DNA of 64,000 nucleotides from Vanilla planifolia. Taxonomy: Eukaryota; Streptophyta; Magnoliopsida; Asparagales; Orchidaceae. Under the pieces are notes generated by a model. It saw nothing but the letters and a program-made list of their open reading frames with translations. It ran no database searches and was not told the DNA's origin. Of the stretch, positions 49,345 to 61,500 are shown piece by piece. The position numbers were made by a program, and so were the translations under genes. Every line of letters begins with the position of its first letter. Position 1 is the first letter of the stretch. The DNA is taken from contig JAIUJO010000297.1 in assembly GCA_023846275.1 (NCBI GenBank), positions 87,001 through 151,000 of the forward strand. The letters are read 5' to 3'.

Positions 49345-49560
49345 AGCCTATCCTAACTGAGCCTTACTCTACTCTACACTACTCTACTCTACTCTATTCT
49401 ATCATTTCTTAGCCTACCCTAGCCTAACCAAGCTCTACATTACTCTACTCTACACTACTCTACTCTATTCTATCCTTGTCTAGTTTACCTTAGCCTAACC
49501 AAGCTCTACATTACTCTACTTTATACTACTCTACTCTACTCTCTTTAATCTACTCTATTA
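49345..49560 (+). repeat. Three diverged ~71-75-bp tandem units in the satellite
   Basis: The pattern CTAACCAAGCTCTACATTAC followed by TACTACTCTACTCTAT-like runs occurs from about 49425 and again 71 bp later. A more diverged first unit starts near 49352 (CTAACTGAGCCTTACTC). Confidence 0.7.
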
Positions 49561-50497
49561 TAACTAACATAGCCTAGCCTAGCCTAACCTAGCTCTACTC
49601 TACTCTAGCCTAGCTTAGCTTAGCCTTCACTGGCCTAGCCTAGCCTCAACCAGCTTAGCCTATCCTAACTCTTCTCCACACTGCTTTACACTGATTTGCT
49701 TTGCTCTACTCTGTTCTTCTCTACTCTACTCTACTCTACCATGCTCTAGCCTAGCTATGCCTAACCTAGCTCTATTCTACTCTACTCTACTCTATGCTAG
49801 CCCAACATAGCCTACCCTAGCTTAGCCTAGCCAAAAATAGCTCTACTTTACTATACAGCACTCTAACCTAGCCTAACCATTTGTACTCTAAAATTATCTA
49901 ATCTAGTCTTATCTTCTCTACTCTACTCTACTCTAGCCTAGCCTAACCTAACATAACCTAACATAGCCAAGCTTAGCCTAAACTTGCTTAGCTCTACTCA
50001 ACTCTACTCTACTCTACTTTACTTTACTCTGCTCTCTTTTACTCTACTCTACTACAACCTAACCTTGCCTAACCTAGCAAAGCCTAGCCTAGCCAAACCT
50101 AGCTCTACTATATGCTACTCTACTCTAGCCTTATGCAGCCTAACCTAGCTCTACTCTACTTTGCTTTCCTCTACTTTGCTCTACTCTTCTTTGCCTGATC
50201 TGATCTACTCTATTCAGCTGTACTCTACTCTATTCTACTCTACTATACTCTATTAAACTGTAGGCTAGCCTAGCATAGCATTGCCTAACCTTACCTAGCT
50301 ATTATCTACTCTACTCAGCTCTACTTTACTCTAACTTAGCCTAGCCTAGCTTAACCTAACCTTGCTTTAATCTGCTCTACTATATTTTATTCAACTCTCT
50401 AGCCTAGCCTAACCTAGCTATGCTCTGGTCTACTTTGGTCTTCTTAGCTCTACTCTACTATACTCTACTATGTTCTTCTCTCCTCCCTTCTCTTCTG

Positions 50498-50541
50498 CTC
50501 TCCTCTTCTCTCCTTTCCTCTCTTCTCCTTTCCTCTCCTCT
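50498..50541 (+). repeat. Pure pyrimidine patch (CTCTCC type)
   Basis: Forty-four uninterrupted C/T bases of TCTCC, TTTCC and TCTTC units, preceded by another 24-base pyrimidine run separated by one G. Confidence 0.88.
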
Positions 50542-52079
50542 ACTTTGCTCTACTCTACTCTACTCTATTCTTCTCTACTCTACTATACTCTACTATATTC
50601 TACTCTACTCTACTCTACTCCACTCTACTTTATCCTTGCCTAGCATAGCCTAATCTAGCTCTACTTTATTCTACTCCTTTCTACTCCACTCTACTCTAGC
50701 CTAGCCTCACCTAACCTACCATATCCTAGCCTAACCTAACCTAGCTCAACTCTACTCTACTCCAGCGTAGCATACCCATGCCTATGTTAACTTTGCTCTA
50801 CTCTAGTCTACTCTACTCTATACTACTCTGACCTGCTATAATCTACTCTACTTTACTCTTCTCGACTTTGATTTACTCTATTATGCTCTTCTCTACCATA
50901 CTCTAACCTTACCTAGCCTAGCCTAGCTTGGCTTAAACTAGCTCTACACTACATTACTATACTTTTCACTACTACTGTAGCATTGCCTAGCCTAGCTTAA
51001 CCTACCTTTGCTAATATCTACTCTACTCTAGTCTACTCTACTCTGCTCTAGTCTACTCCACTTTACTCTATCTTAGCTTAGCATAGCCTAACCTAGCTTT
51101 ACTCTGCCCTACTCAGCTCTACTCTACTCTACTCTACTCTATTGTATCCTACTCTAGCATAGCTTAGACTAGCCTAGCAAAAACCTAGCTTAGTCTCCTA
51201 ACTTAGCTCTACTCTACTCTTCTCTACTCTATCCTTCTCTTCCCAACTCTATTATGTTATGCTCTACTCCATTCAGCTCTTCTCTGCTTTGCTCTACCCC
51301 ACATTACTTTATTATACTCTACTGTACCCTAGCCCAACCGAGCTGTAATCTACTCTACTCTACTCTACTCTAGCCAAATCTAGCCTATCGTACCCTAACC
51401 AAGCCTAATTTAGCTATACCTTACTTTACTTTACTTTAATGTACTCTACTAAATTCTACTCTTACTCTACTCTACTCTACTCCACTCTACTCTACTATAC
51501 TCTAACCTTGCTTACCTTAGCTTAGCCTAGCCTAACTTAGCTCTACTCCACTCAACTCTACCCTAATTTAGCCTGGCTTAACCTAGCTCTACTCCATTTT
51601 TCTTTGCTCCACTCTACCATGCTTTGCTCTATTCTACTCTACTATGCTCTACTTTACTGAGCTATATTCAATTCTACTCTACTCTACTCTTTTTTTACTC
51701 TACTGCACTCTTCTCTATAATAGCCTAGCCTAACCTAGCCTAATATAGCCTATCCTTGCCAAACCTACCTTAACCTTGCTCTACTCTACTCTACCCTACT
51801 CTACTCTACTCGAACCTAGCCTTGCTTAGCCTAAGCTAGCTCTACTATACTCTTCTCTACCTTGCATTACCTGACTCTGCTCTTCTCTGCTCAACTATGC
51901 TCTACTCTACTCTACTCTATTTACTCTACTCTGCTCCACTTTACTCTGCTATACTCTACACTATTCAACTCTCCTCTAGCCTAGACTAGCCTAAATTATC
52001 TAAGCTCTACTTTACTCTAACCTAGCCTAACCAAACCTAACTTAGCCTAACCTAGCCTAGCCTAGCTCTACTTTGCTAT

Positions 52080-53060
52080 ACTCTTCTCCACTATACTCTA
52101 CTCTACTCGAACCTAGCCTAGTCTATCTTAGCCTAACCTTGCTCTACCAGACTCTACTCTACTCAAGCCTAGCCTGACCTAGCCTATCCTAGCCAAAACC
52201 TTTGCTCTATTTTCTTTTGCTTTGCTCTACTCTAGTTTTCTCTACTCTTCTCTACTCTACTCTACTCCACTTTACTCTTCTCTGCTCTGCTCTACTCTGC
52301 TTAGCTCTGCTCTGCTTAACTCTCCTTTTCTCTCCTTCACTCTGCTCTATCTACTCTACTCTACTCTATTCTACTATATTCTACTCTAGCATAGTTTAGC
52401 CTAAATTAGCCTAGCTCTGCTCTACTCTACTTTACTATGCTCTACTCTACTCTACTCCACTTTTCTCTACTCCACTTTGTCATTTTCTACTCTATTCTAC
52501 TCTGCTCTACTCTACTCTACTCTACTATACTCTACTCTACTATACTTTTCTCTAGTCCACTTTGCTTTACTTTGCTCTACACTATTGTACTCTCTTCTTG
52601 CTTAGACTAGCCTAACTTAACCATGCTCTACTTTACTCTACTCTACTTTACTCTAGCCTAGCCTAGCTCAGCCCAAGCTAACCTAGCCCAACCTAGGATA
52701 GCCTAGCTATACTCTGCTCTACTCTTCTCTACTATACTCTACTCGAACCAAGCCTACTCTATTCGAACCTAGCCTACTCTATCTTAGCATAACCTTGCTC
52801 TACTAGACTCTACTCTACTCTAGTCGAGCCTAGCCTATCCTAGCTGAACCTACCTTTTCTTTGCTTTGCTTTGCTTTGCTATGCTCTACTCTACTTTTCT
52901 CTACTTTGCTCTACTCTACTCTACTCTTCTTTACTCAACTCTTCTCTGCTTAGCTCTCCTTTGCTCTCCTCTACTCCGCTCTATCTACTCTACTCTACTC
53001 TAATATATTCTACTCTACCATAGTTTGGCTTAACTTAGCCTAGCTCTTCTCTACTGTACT
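52080..53060 (+). repeat. ~640-bp duplicated segment in the satellite
   Basis: The stretch around 52100-52430 reappears around 52735-53060. Shared landmarks are ACTCGAACC, TCTATCTTAGC, AACCTTGCTCTAC, AGACTCTACTCTACTC, CTCTGCTTA, the CTCTATCTACTCTACTC string at 52347 and 52981, and a TAGTTT(A/G)GC run. The offset is 656 bp at the left landmarks and 634 bp at the right, so small length changes have accumulated since duplication. Just inside the second copy a ~20-bp piece (CTCTATTCGAACCTAGCCTA) is itself repeated. Confidence 0.75.
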
Positions 53061-53150
53061 CTACTCTACTCTAGCCTAGCCTAACCTACCCTCACCTAAC
53101 CTAACTCTTCTTTAATCTAATCTGCTCTTCTCTCCTCTCCTTTACTCTCA

Positions 53151-53183
53151 TCTCCTCCCCTCTCCTCTCCTCTCCTTTCTTCT
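53151..53183 (+). repeat. Pure pyrimidine patch (CTCTCC type)
   Basis: Thirty-three uninterrupted C/T bases, extending left to 53125 with two purines. Confidence 0.85.
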
Positions 53184-54050
53184 ATTCTATTCTACCTATA
53201 CTACTCTACTCTACTCTACTTTACTTTACTCTTCTTTTTCCTACTCTACCCCAGCCTAGCCTATCTTAGGTCTACTTTACTTCACTCTACTCTAGCCTAG
53301 CCTAGATAATCTTGCTCTGTTCTATTCTAAACTGCTCTACTCTACTTTGTTGTGCTCTACTCGACTCTACTCTGCTCTACTCTACTCAATGCTATTCTAC
53401 TCAGCTCTACTTTACTCTACTCTACTCTACTATACTCTAGCTTAGCTTACCTTAACAAAGCCTACCCAAGCCTATCATATCTCAATTATACTTTATTATA
53501 TACTACTCTACTCTTTTATACTATAGCCTAGCCTAGGCTTGCTCTTCTCTGCTATAATCCACTCTGCTTTACTCTACTATGCTTTGCCCTACTATTCTCC
53601 TCTCTACTCTACTCTCCTATCCTCTCCTCTACTCATCTCTACTCTATTATTGCTTTGCTCTACTCTACTATGCTTTGCTTTGCTCTGCTCTACTCTACTC
53701 TACTCTATTCTTTTTTACTTTACTATAATCTATTATAATGTAGCCTAGCCTAAACTTAGCCTAAACTAACTCTACCTTAGTCTACACTACTCTATCACTC
53801 TAGCCTAGCTAAGCCTAGCTTACCCTAGCCAAACCTAACCTAACCTTGTTCAACTCTACTCTACTCTAATCTACTATACTCTACTATAGCCTAGCTTTTC
53901 CTTGCCTAACCTAGTTCTACTCTACTCTATTTTATTCTTCTCTACCATGCTCTACACTACTCTACTCTACTCTACTCTGCTCTTCTTTACTTAGGTCCAC
54001 TCTGATCTGCTATGCTCTACACTACTCTACTATACTATACTCTACTCTTG

Positions 54051-54190
54051 TTTTACTTCTTTTTTTCCTTCTACTCCTCATCCTTCTATTCTTTTTCCTC
54101 TTCTTCTTCTTCTTCTTCAACTTCTTCTTCTTCTTCTTCTTCTTCCTCTTATACTTCTTCTTTTCCCTTTTCTCCTCCTCGTCCTCTTAT

Positions 54191-54222
<32 letters not shown>

Positions 54223-54312
54223 TTCTTCTTCTTTTCTTCACTTTTTTCTTCTTCTTTCACTTCTTCTTCTGCTTCATCTGCTACTTCTTCCACTTCTTCT
54301 TCTTCTTCCTCT
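54051..54312 (+). repeat. CTT-rich polypyrimidine microsatellite at the polarity switch
   Basis: The tract consists of CTT trinucleotide runs with CCT and TTTT interruptions. The longest uninterrupted pyrimidine runs are 54190-54239, 54121-54150 and 54089-54118. Left of it the array reads TACTC/TAGCC; from 54313 onward it reads GAGCTAGG and GAGTA. The tract therefore sits exactly on the junction of the two opposite orientations. Long homopyrimidine mirror-symmetric tracts can form intramolecular triplexes, which is known chemistry; a role here is inference. Confidence 0.93.
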
Positions 54313-57300
54313 GAGCTAGGCTAGGCTAAGCAAGGTTAGAGTAAACCATAGTAGAGTAGAATAAAGCATAGTAGAGTAGAGCAAGGTTAGGCTTGGCTAG
54401 CCTAGGCTAGGCTAGACAAGTGTGGAGTAAAGTAGAGTAGAGTAGAGCTTAATTAGGTTAGGCTAGGCCCGAGTAGAGTAAGGTAGAGTTTAGTATAGTA
54501 GAGTAGAGTAGAGCTGAGCATAGCAAAGCAAAGAAGAGTTAGGTTAGGCTAGCTAAACAAGAGTAGAGTAGAATAGAGTAGAGTAAAGTTGAACTAGGTT
54601 AGGTAAGGTCTGGCTGGCCAAGTTAAGCTAGGATAAGCTAGGCTAGAGTATAGTAGAGTAGGGTAGAGTAGGGTAGAGTACTGTAGAGTAGAGTAGAGTA
54701 GAGCTAGGTTAAGCTAGGCTGACCTAGTCTCGAGTTTAATAGAGTGTACTAGAGTAGGGAAGAGAAGAGTAGAGTAAAGCAGAGTTCAGTAGTGTAGAGC
54801 ATAGTAGAGTGCGATAGAGTGGAGTAGTGTAGATGAGAGCAATAAAAAGTAGAATAGAGCACAGTTGAGTAGAGCATAGCTAGTTTAGGCTAGGCTAAGC
54901 TATGTTAGAGTAGAGTAAAGTAGGGTAGTGTGAGGTTAAGCATGGCTAGGCTAGGTTAGAGTGGAGAAGAGTAGAGTAGCATAAAGAAGAGTAAAGTAGA
55001 GTAGGGAAGAGTAGAGCTAGGTTAGGCTAGGCTAGGGTAAGCGATGCTAGGTTAGGCTAGAGTTGAGTAGAGTAGAGCTCAGTTAGGCTATTTTAGGCTA
55101 AGTTATGCTAGAGCAGAGTAGAGTTGAGTTGAGTAGAGCAAAGATGAGTAGAGTAGAGTAGGGCAGAGAAGAGAAGAGTAATGTAGAATAGAGTAGAGCA
55201 AAGTAGAATAAAGTAGAGCACAATAGAGTAGTGTAGAGCTAGGTTAGGCTAAGTTAGGTTAGAGTTGAGTATAGTAGAAAATAGTAGAGTAGAGTAGAGT
55301 TGAGTCGAGAAGAGTAGAGTATAATGTAGAATAATAAAGTATAGTAAAGCTTGGTTAATCTAGGTTATGTTGGGCTAAGTTAGGCTAGAGTTGAGTATAG
55401 TAGAATAGAGTATGGCTCGATTAGGCTAGGAAAGGCATGGTTAAGTTAGGCTAGAGTAGTGTAGAATATTATAGAGTAGAGTGGAGCAGAGCATTGTAGA
55501 GCAAAGAAAAGAAGAATATGGTGGAGTAGAGTAGAGTAAAGCAAGCAGAGTAGAGTAAAGTAGAGTTGAGCATTGTTGGGTAGTGCTAAATTAGGCTAAG
55601 CTAGGTGAGGTTATGCTAGGTTAGAGTAGAGTAGAGTAGGGTAGAGTAGAGTAGAGTTGAGTAGAGTATAGTGGAGAAGAGCAAAGTAGAGCAGAAAAAA
55701 GTAGAATATAGTAAAGCAGAGCAAAGTAGAGTAAAGTAGAGCTAGGTTAAGCTAAGCTAAGCTAAGATAAGCTAGGCTAGGATAGAGTTGAGTAGAGTCG
55801 AGTAGAGTAGATTAGAGTAGAGTATAATAGAGTAGAGTAGAGTAGAGTAGAGCTAAGTCAATCTAAGCAAGGTAGGGCTAGGCTAAGCCATGCTTGGTTT
55901 GGCTAGGCTAGAGTAGAATAGAGTAGAGTAGAGTAGAGTAAAGTCGAGTAGAGTAGAGCTAGGTTACGTTAGGCTAGGTTAGGCTAAAGTAGAGTAGAAC
56001 AGAGTATAGTAGAGTGTATAAGAACAGAGCAAAGAAAAATAGAGCAGAGGATAGCAAAGTGGCAAAAAGAAAAGTGGGGTAAAGCAAAGTGGAGAAAAGC
56101 AAAGTGGAGCAAATTAGAGTAAAGGAGAATAGCATTGAGTAGAACAGGGCACAGGAGAGTAGAGTAGAGTAGAGTAGAGTAGAGAAGAGCATAGCTAAGT
56201 TAGAGCAGAGTAGAGTAGAGTGGAGCAGTGCAGAACAAACCAAACAAATTAGAGTAGAGCACAGTAGAGTGGAGGAAAGCTAGGTTGAGCTTTGCTAGAC
56301 TAAGCTATATTAGAGTAGAGTAGAATAGTTTATAGTATAGTAGAGTAGAGCTAGCTTAGGTTAGGCTAGGCTCGGGTAGGCTTGGCTAGGCTGGGCTTTA
56401 GTGTATTAAAGTAGAGTAGAGCTAAGTTAAGTCAGGTTAGGCTCAAGTATAGTAAAGCAAAGTAGAGTAGAGTAATGTAGAGTAGAGGAGATAGAGTATA
56501 GTAGAGTAGAGAAGAGTAGAGCAAACCAAAGCAAAGTATAGTAGAGTAGAGCAGAGTAGAGTAGTGTAGAGTAGAGTAGAGAAGAGCATAACAGAGTAGA
56601 GTAGAGTACAACTGAGCTAGGCTAAGCTATGCTAGAGTAGAGTAGAGTAGAGCTAGGTTTGGCTAGGCTAGGTAGGTTAGAAGTGGGTAGAGTAGAGTAG
56701 AGTAGAGCAGAGCAAAGTAGAGTAGAAAAGAGAAAAGTGAAGTAAAGTAGAGCAAAATAGAGTAGAGAAAAGCAAAGCACAACAGAGCATAGTAGAGTAG
56801 AGTAGAGTGACATTAGGCTAGGCTAGGTTAGGCAAGTCAAGTCTAGAGATGAGTAGAGCAGAGTGGAGTAGAGTAGAGAAAAGTAGAGCAAGGTTAAGCT
56901 AGGCTAGCCTATTCTAGGCTAGAGTAGACTAGAGTAGAAAAAGTAGAGTATAGTAGAGTTGAGTAGGGAAAAGTAGAGTAGAGGAAAGTAGAGTAGAGCA
57001 GAGTAGCACAATATATAACAAAGCTGAGCAAAGTTAAGTTAGGCTAAGCTAGGCTAGGATAGGTAAGGCAAGGCTTGGCTTGGCTAAGGTAGGCTAGTGT
57101 AGAGTAGAGTAGAGTAGAACTGCATTAGGTTAGGCAAGGCTAGGATAGGTTAGAGGGGATTACAATAGTGTAGAGTAGAGTAGAGTAGAGTAGAGTAAAG
57201 TAGAGTAGAGTAGAGTAGAGTAGAGCTAGGTTATGCAAGCCTAAGATAGGCTAGGCATAAAAAGGCAAGGATAGGCTAACTTATAGTAGGTATAGTTAAG

Positions 57301-58452
57301 TAGAGTAGAGTAGAGTAGAGCACGATTAGGCAAGGCTAGGCTAAAGTAGAGTTAAGTAGACTATAGTAGAGTAGAGTAGAGCAGAGCAAAGTAGAGAAGA
57401 ATAGGGTAGAGCACAATATAGTAGAACAAAGCAAAGTAGTGCAAAGATGAGCAGAGCATAATAGAGTTAGGTTAGGCTAAGGTAGGCAATGTAAAGTTAG
57501 GTTAGAGTAGAGTAGAGTAAAGTAAGGTAGAGCATAGTAGAGTCGAGTAGAGTATTATAGAGTGGAGTAGAGTAGAGTAGAGCTATGTTAGGCTAGACTA
57601 GTTTAGGCTAAGCTAGGTTAGGCTAGCTAGAGTATCGTAGAGTAGAGCAGAGCTAGGCTAGGTTAGGCTAAGCAAGGCGAGGCTTTGATAAAGTATACCA
57701 GTGTTGAGGAGAGCAAAGCAGAGGAGAGTAGAGTAGAGTAGAGCAAAGTAGAGTAAAACAGAGCAGAGCTAGGTTAGGCTAGGCTAGGCTAAGCTAAGTT
57801 TGGCTAGGATAGAGTCGAGTAGAGTAGAGTAGAGTAGAGTAGAGTAGAATAGAGTAGAGCAGAGCAATGTAGAGCAAAGCATAGTAGAGTAAAGTATAGT
57901 AAAGTATAGTAGAATAACTAGGTTTGGTAAGGCTAGGCTAGAGTAATGTAAAGTACAGTGGAGTAAAGTAGAACATAGTATACTAGAGTAGAGCAAAGCA
58001 TAGTAGAGCAGAGTAATTTAGAGTATAGCAGAGTATAGCAAAGATGACCAGAGTTGAGTGGAGCTAAGCAGAGTAGAGCAAAGATGACACGAGTAGAGTA
58101 GAGCATAGCAGAGCAAAGTAGAGATAAGTTAGCCTAAGCAAAGCTAGAGTTGAGTATTATAGAGTAGAGTGAAGTAGTGTAGAGTAGAGGTTGGTAAGGC
58201 TAGGCTAGGCTAAAGAAGAGTAAAGTAGAGTAGAGTATAGTAGAGTTGAGTAGAGTAGATTAGAGTACAGTAGAGTGGAATAGAGTGGAGTAGAGCAGAG
58301 CATAATAGAGTAAAGTAGAGTAGAGTAATGAAGAGTAGAGTAGAGTAGAGTAGAGCATAATAATGAAAAAGAGTAGAGAAGAGTAGAGTAGATCAGAATA
58401 AAGTTGGGTAATAAAGAATAAATTTGGGTTGAGTGGAGCAGAGCAGAGTAGA

Positions 58453-58512
58453 GCTAAGCTAGGTTAAGCTAGGCTAAGCTAGGTTAAGCTAGGCTAAGCT
58501 GGGCTAAGCTAA
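58453..58512 (-). repeat. Alternating 10-bp module B subarray
   Basis: The plus strand alternates AAGCTAGGTT and AAGCTAGGCT for about six units, forming a regular 20-bp dimer. This is far more regular than the surrounding module B blocks and points to recent local expansion. Confidence 0.75.
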
Positions 58513-61500
58513 GAGAGGGTAGTGTAGAGTAAGGTAGAGTAGAGTAGTATAGAGTTGAGTAGAGTAGAGTGGAGCTAGGTTAGGCTAGGCTAGGCTAAAC
58601 TAGGTAAGGCAAGGCTTACTGCACTAGGCTAGGTAGAGTAGAGTTGAGCAGAGTAGGGTTGGCTAGGTTAGGTTAGGCTATAGTAGAGTAGAGTAGAGTA
58701 CAATAGAGTAGAGTAGAATAGAGTAGAGCATGGTTGAGTAAATTAGAGAAGAGTAGAGTAGAGTGGAGAAGAGTATATTAAAGTACAAAAGAGGAAAGGA
58801 GAAGAGAGAAGAGTTTAGGAGAGGAGAGGAGTTGAAAGGAGAGAAATAGAGAGATGAACATAGCAAAGTAGAGTAGAGTAGAAAATAATAAAGTAGAGCA
58901 AAATAGAGCGGTGTAGAGCAAAGCAAAGCAGAGTAGAGCAAAGCAAAGAAGAGTAGAGGAGAGCAGAGTAGAGTTGAGAAAAGAAGAGCAGAGTAGAGAA
59001 GAACCAAGCAAAGTAGAGCATCTCTTGGTTAAGCTACGTAAGGCTAAGCTAAGCTATGCTAGAGTAGAGTAGAATAGAGTCGAGCAGAGTAGAGCAGGGT
59101 TGGGTAGAGTATAGTAGAGAGAGGTTAAGTTAGGCTATGTTAGAGTAGAGTAGAGTAGAGTAAAGTAATGCTTGATTAGGTTGGCCTTAGCTTGGCTAAG
59201 CTAGGCTAGGCTAAGATAGGATAGGCTAAGCTAGAGTAGTGTAGAGTAGAGCAGAGTAGAATATAGAAGGGTAAAGTGGAGTATAGTAGAGTAGAGTAGG
59301 GTAGTTCTGGGTTATGTTAGGCTAAATAAGGCTAGGCTAGAGTAGAGTAGAGTATAGTATAGTAAAGTAGAGCAAAGTAAAGCAAAGTAAAGCAAAGTAG
59401 AGTAGAGATGGATAGAGAAGAATAGAGATGAGCAGAGCTAGGTTAGCAAAGGTTGGGCTAAGCTAGGCTCGGCTAAGTTAGAATAGAGTAGAGTAGAGTA
59501 GAGCACACTAAGCTAGGTTAAGCTAGGCTAGAGTAAAGTAGAGTAGAATGGAGCATAGTAGAGCAAAGAAGAGCAGAGTAGAATAGAGAATAGTATAGTA
59601 GCAAAAAGCATAGTACAACCAAGAAGAGTAAAGTAGAGTTTAGTGGAGCTAGGTTAGAGTAGAGCAGAGTAAGGAGAGTTGAGTAGGGTAGAGTAGAGTA
59701 GTGTAGAGTAAAGTAGTGTAGAGTAAAGTAGAGCTAGGTTAGCTTATGCTAGTCTAGGCTAGGCTTGGCTAATGTTGAGTAGAGTAGAGCAAAATAAAAC
59801 ATAGAAGATTAAAATAAAAGAGAGTAAAGCTAGGTTAGGCTGGGCTAGGCTAGATTAGGTTAGGTGATGCTAGAGTCAAGTAAAGCAGACTAGAGTATAA
59901 TCGAGTAGAGCAAGTTTAGGTTAGGTTAAGCTAAGCTAGGCTAGGTTAGAGTAGAGTAAAGTAGGGTAAAGTAGAGTAGAGAGGAGCAGAGTAGAGTAGA
60001 GTAGTGTAGAGTAGAGTAAGGTAGAGTTAAGCAGAGTAGAGTAGTGCAGAGCAAAGAAGACTAATGTAGAGCAGAGAAGAGAAGGGTAGAGTAGAGCAGA
60101 GCTATAGTAGCATTGGCTAGGTTAGAGTATAGTAGAGAAGAGAAGGGTAAAGCTTTGCTAGGCAAGGCTAAACAATGTTAGAGTAGAGTAGAGTAGAGTA
60201 AAGTAGATTAGTATAGTATAGAGTAAGGTAGAGTAGAATAGAGTATAGCAGAGTAGAGCAGAGCAAAGTCAGGCTAGGCTAGGCTTGGCAAGGTTAGGTG
60301 AGAGTAGAGCTGAGTAGCATTAAATTTGGCTCGGCTATGCTATGCATGGTTAGAGTACAGCAGAGTAGAGTAGAGTAGAGTTGAGTAGAGTAGAGCTAAG
60401 CAAGGTTAGACTAAGGTAGGCTAGGCAAAGCTAGACTATAGTGGTAGAGTACAGTAGAGTATAATAGAGTAAAGTAGAGTTAGGTTAGGCTAAGCTAGGT
60501 TAAAGTAGAGTGGAGCAGAGCAGGGTAGAGTAAAATAGAGCAAAGTGGAGAAGAGTATAGTAGAGCAGAGCAGAGAAGAGTAGGGAAGAGAAAAGTGAAA
60601 CAGAGTAGAGTAGAGTAGAGCAAAGTAGAGCAGAGTAGAGCGATGTAGAGTAGAGTAGAGTAGAGTAGTATAGAGTATAGTAGAGCAAAGTAGAGTAGAG
60701 GAGAGTAGTGAAGAGAATAGAAAAGTATAGTAGAGCAGAGTAGAGTAGAGCTAGGTTAGGCATGGTTAGGCTAGAGTATAGTAGATTAATATAGAGTAGA
60801 GTAGAGTAAAGCGAAGTTAGGAAAAGCTAGGCTTTGCTATGTTAGAGTAGAGTAGAGTAGAGTAAAGTAAAGTAAAGTATAGTAGAGGAATGAAGAGTAG
60901 AAAAGAGTAAAGCTGAGTAGAGAAGAGTAGAGAAAGGTTAGGTTTGGCTAAGTTAGGCTAGGCTAGAGCAGAGTTAGGATTGGCAAGGCTAGGCTAGGCT
61001 ATGCAAGGCTTAATAGAGTAGAGTAGAGTAGAGTAAAACCGAGCTAAGTTAAGCTATGATAGGTTAGGCTAGCTTAAGCTAGGTTAGGCTAGGCTTCATT
61101 ATAGTAGATTAGAGTAGAGTAGAATAGAGAAGAGCAGAGTAAAGTAGGTTGAGTAGAGCAGAGCTAGGGTAGGCTAGGCAAAGCTTGGCTAGGTGAGGCT
61201 AGACTATTTTATGCTAGAGTAAAGTAGAGTAGAGCTAGGTTTGGCTAGGCTAGACTTGGCTAAGTTAGAGTACAGAGCAGAGTAGAGTAGAGAAGAGGAG
61301 AGTAGAGTGGAGCATAAAAGAGAAGAGCAGAGTAGAGTGGAGTAGAGTAGAGTTAGCTTAGGCTAGGCTTGTCTAGGTTAGGCATTCTAGGTTAAAGTAG
61401 AGTAGAGTATAGTGAAGCTTGGTTAGGCTAGCTAGGTAAGGTTTGAGTAGTGTAGAGCAAGGTTAGGCTAGGATAGGCTGGGCAAGGGTATGCTAAGCTT

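Larger units (their letters stand above)
47851..54050 (+). repeat. Two-module pentanucleotide satellite, right part of the pyrimidine arm
   Basis: The array has the same units and orientation as 4398-39347, resuming directly after the Sirevirus LTR. No gene is visible. Recent local duplications (99 bp, ~71-75 bp, ~640 bp) and pyrimidine patches are dense here and are listed separately. Confidence 0.95.

Noticed and set aside
54012-54314. 100-codon frame rich in Ser and Phe across the CTT tract.
   Set aside because: A translation of the microsatellite itself; no domain and no gene context.
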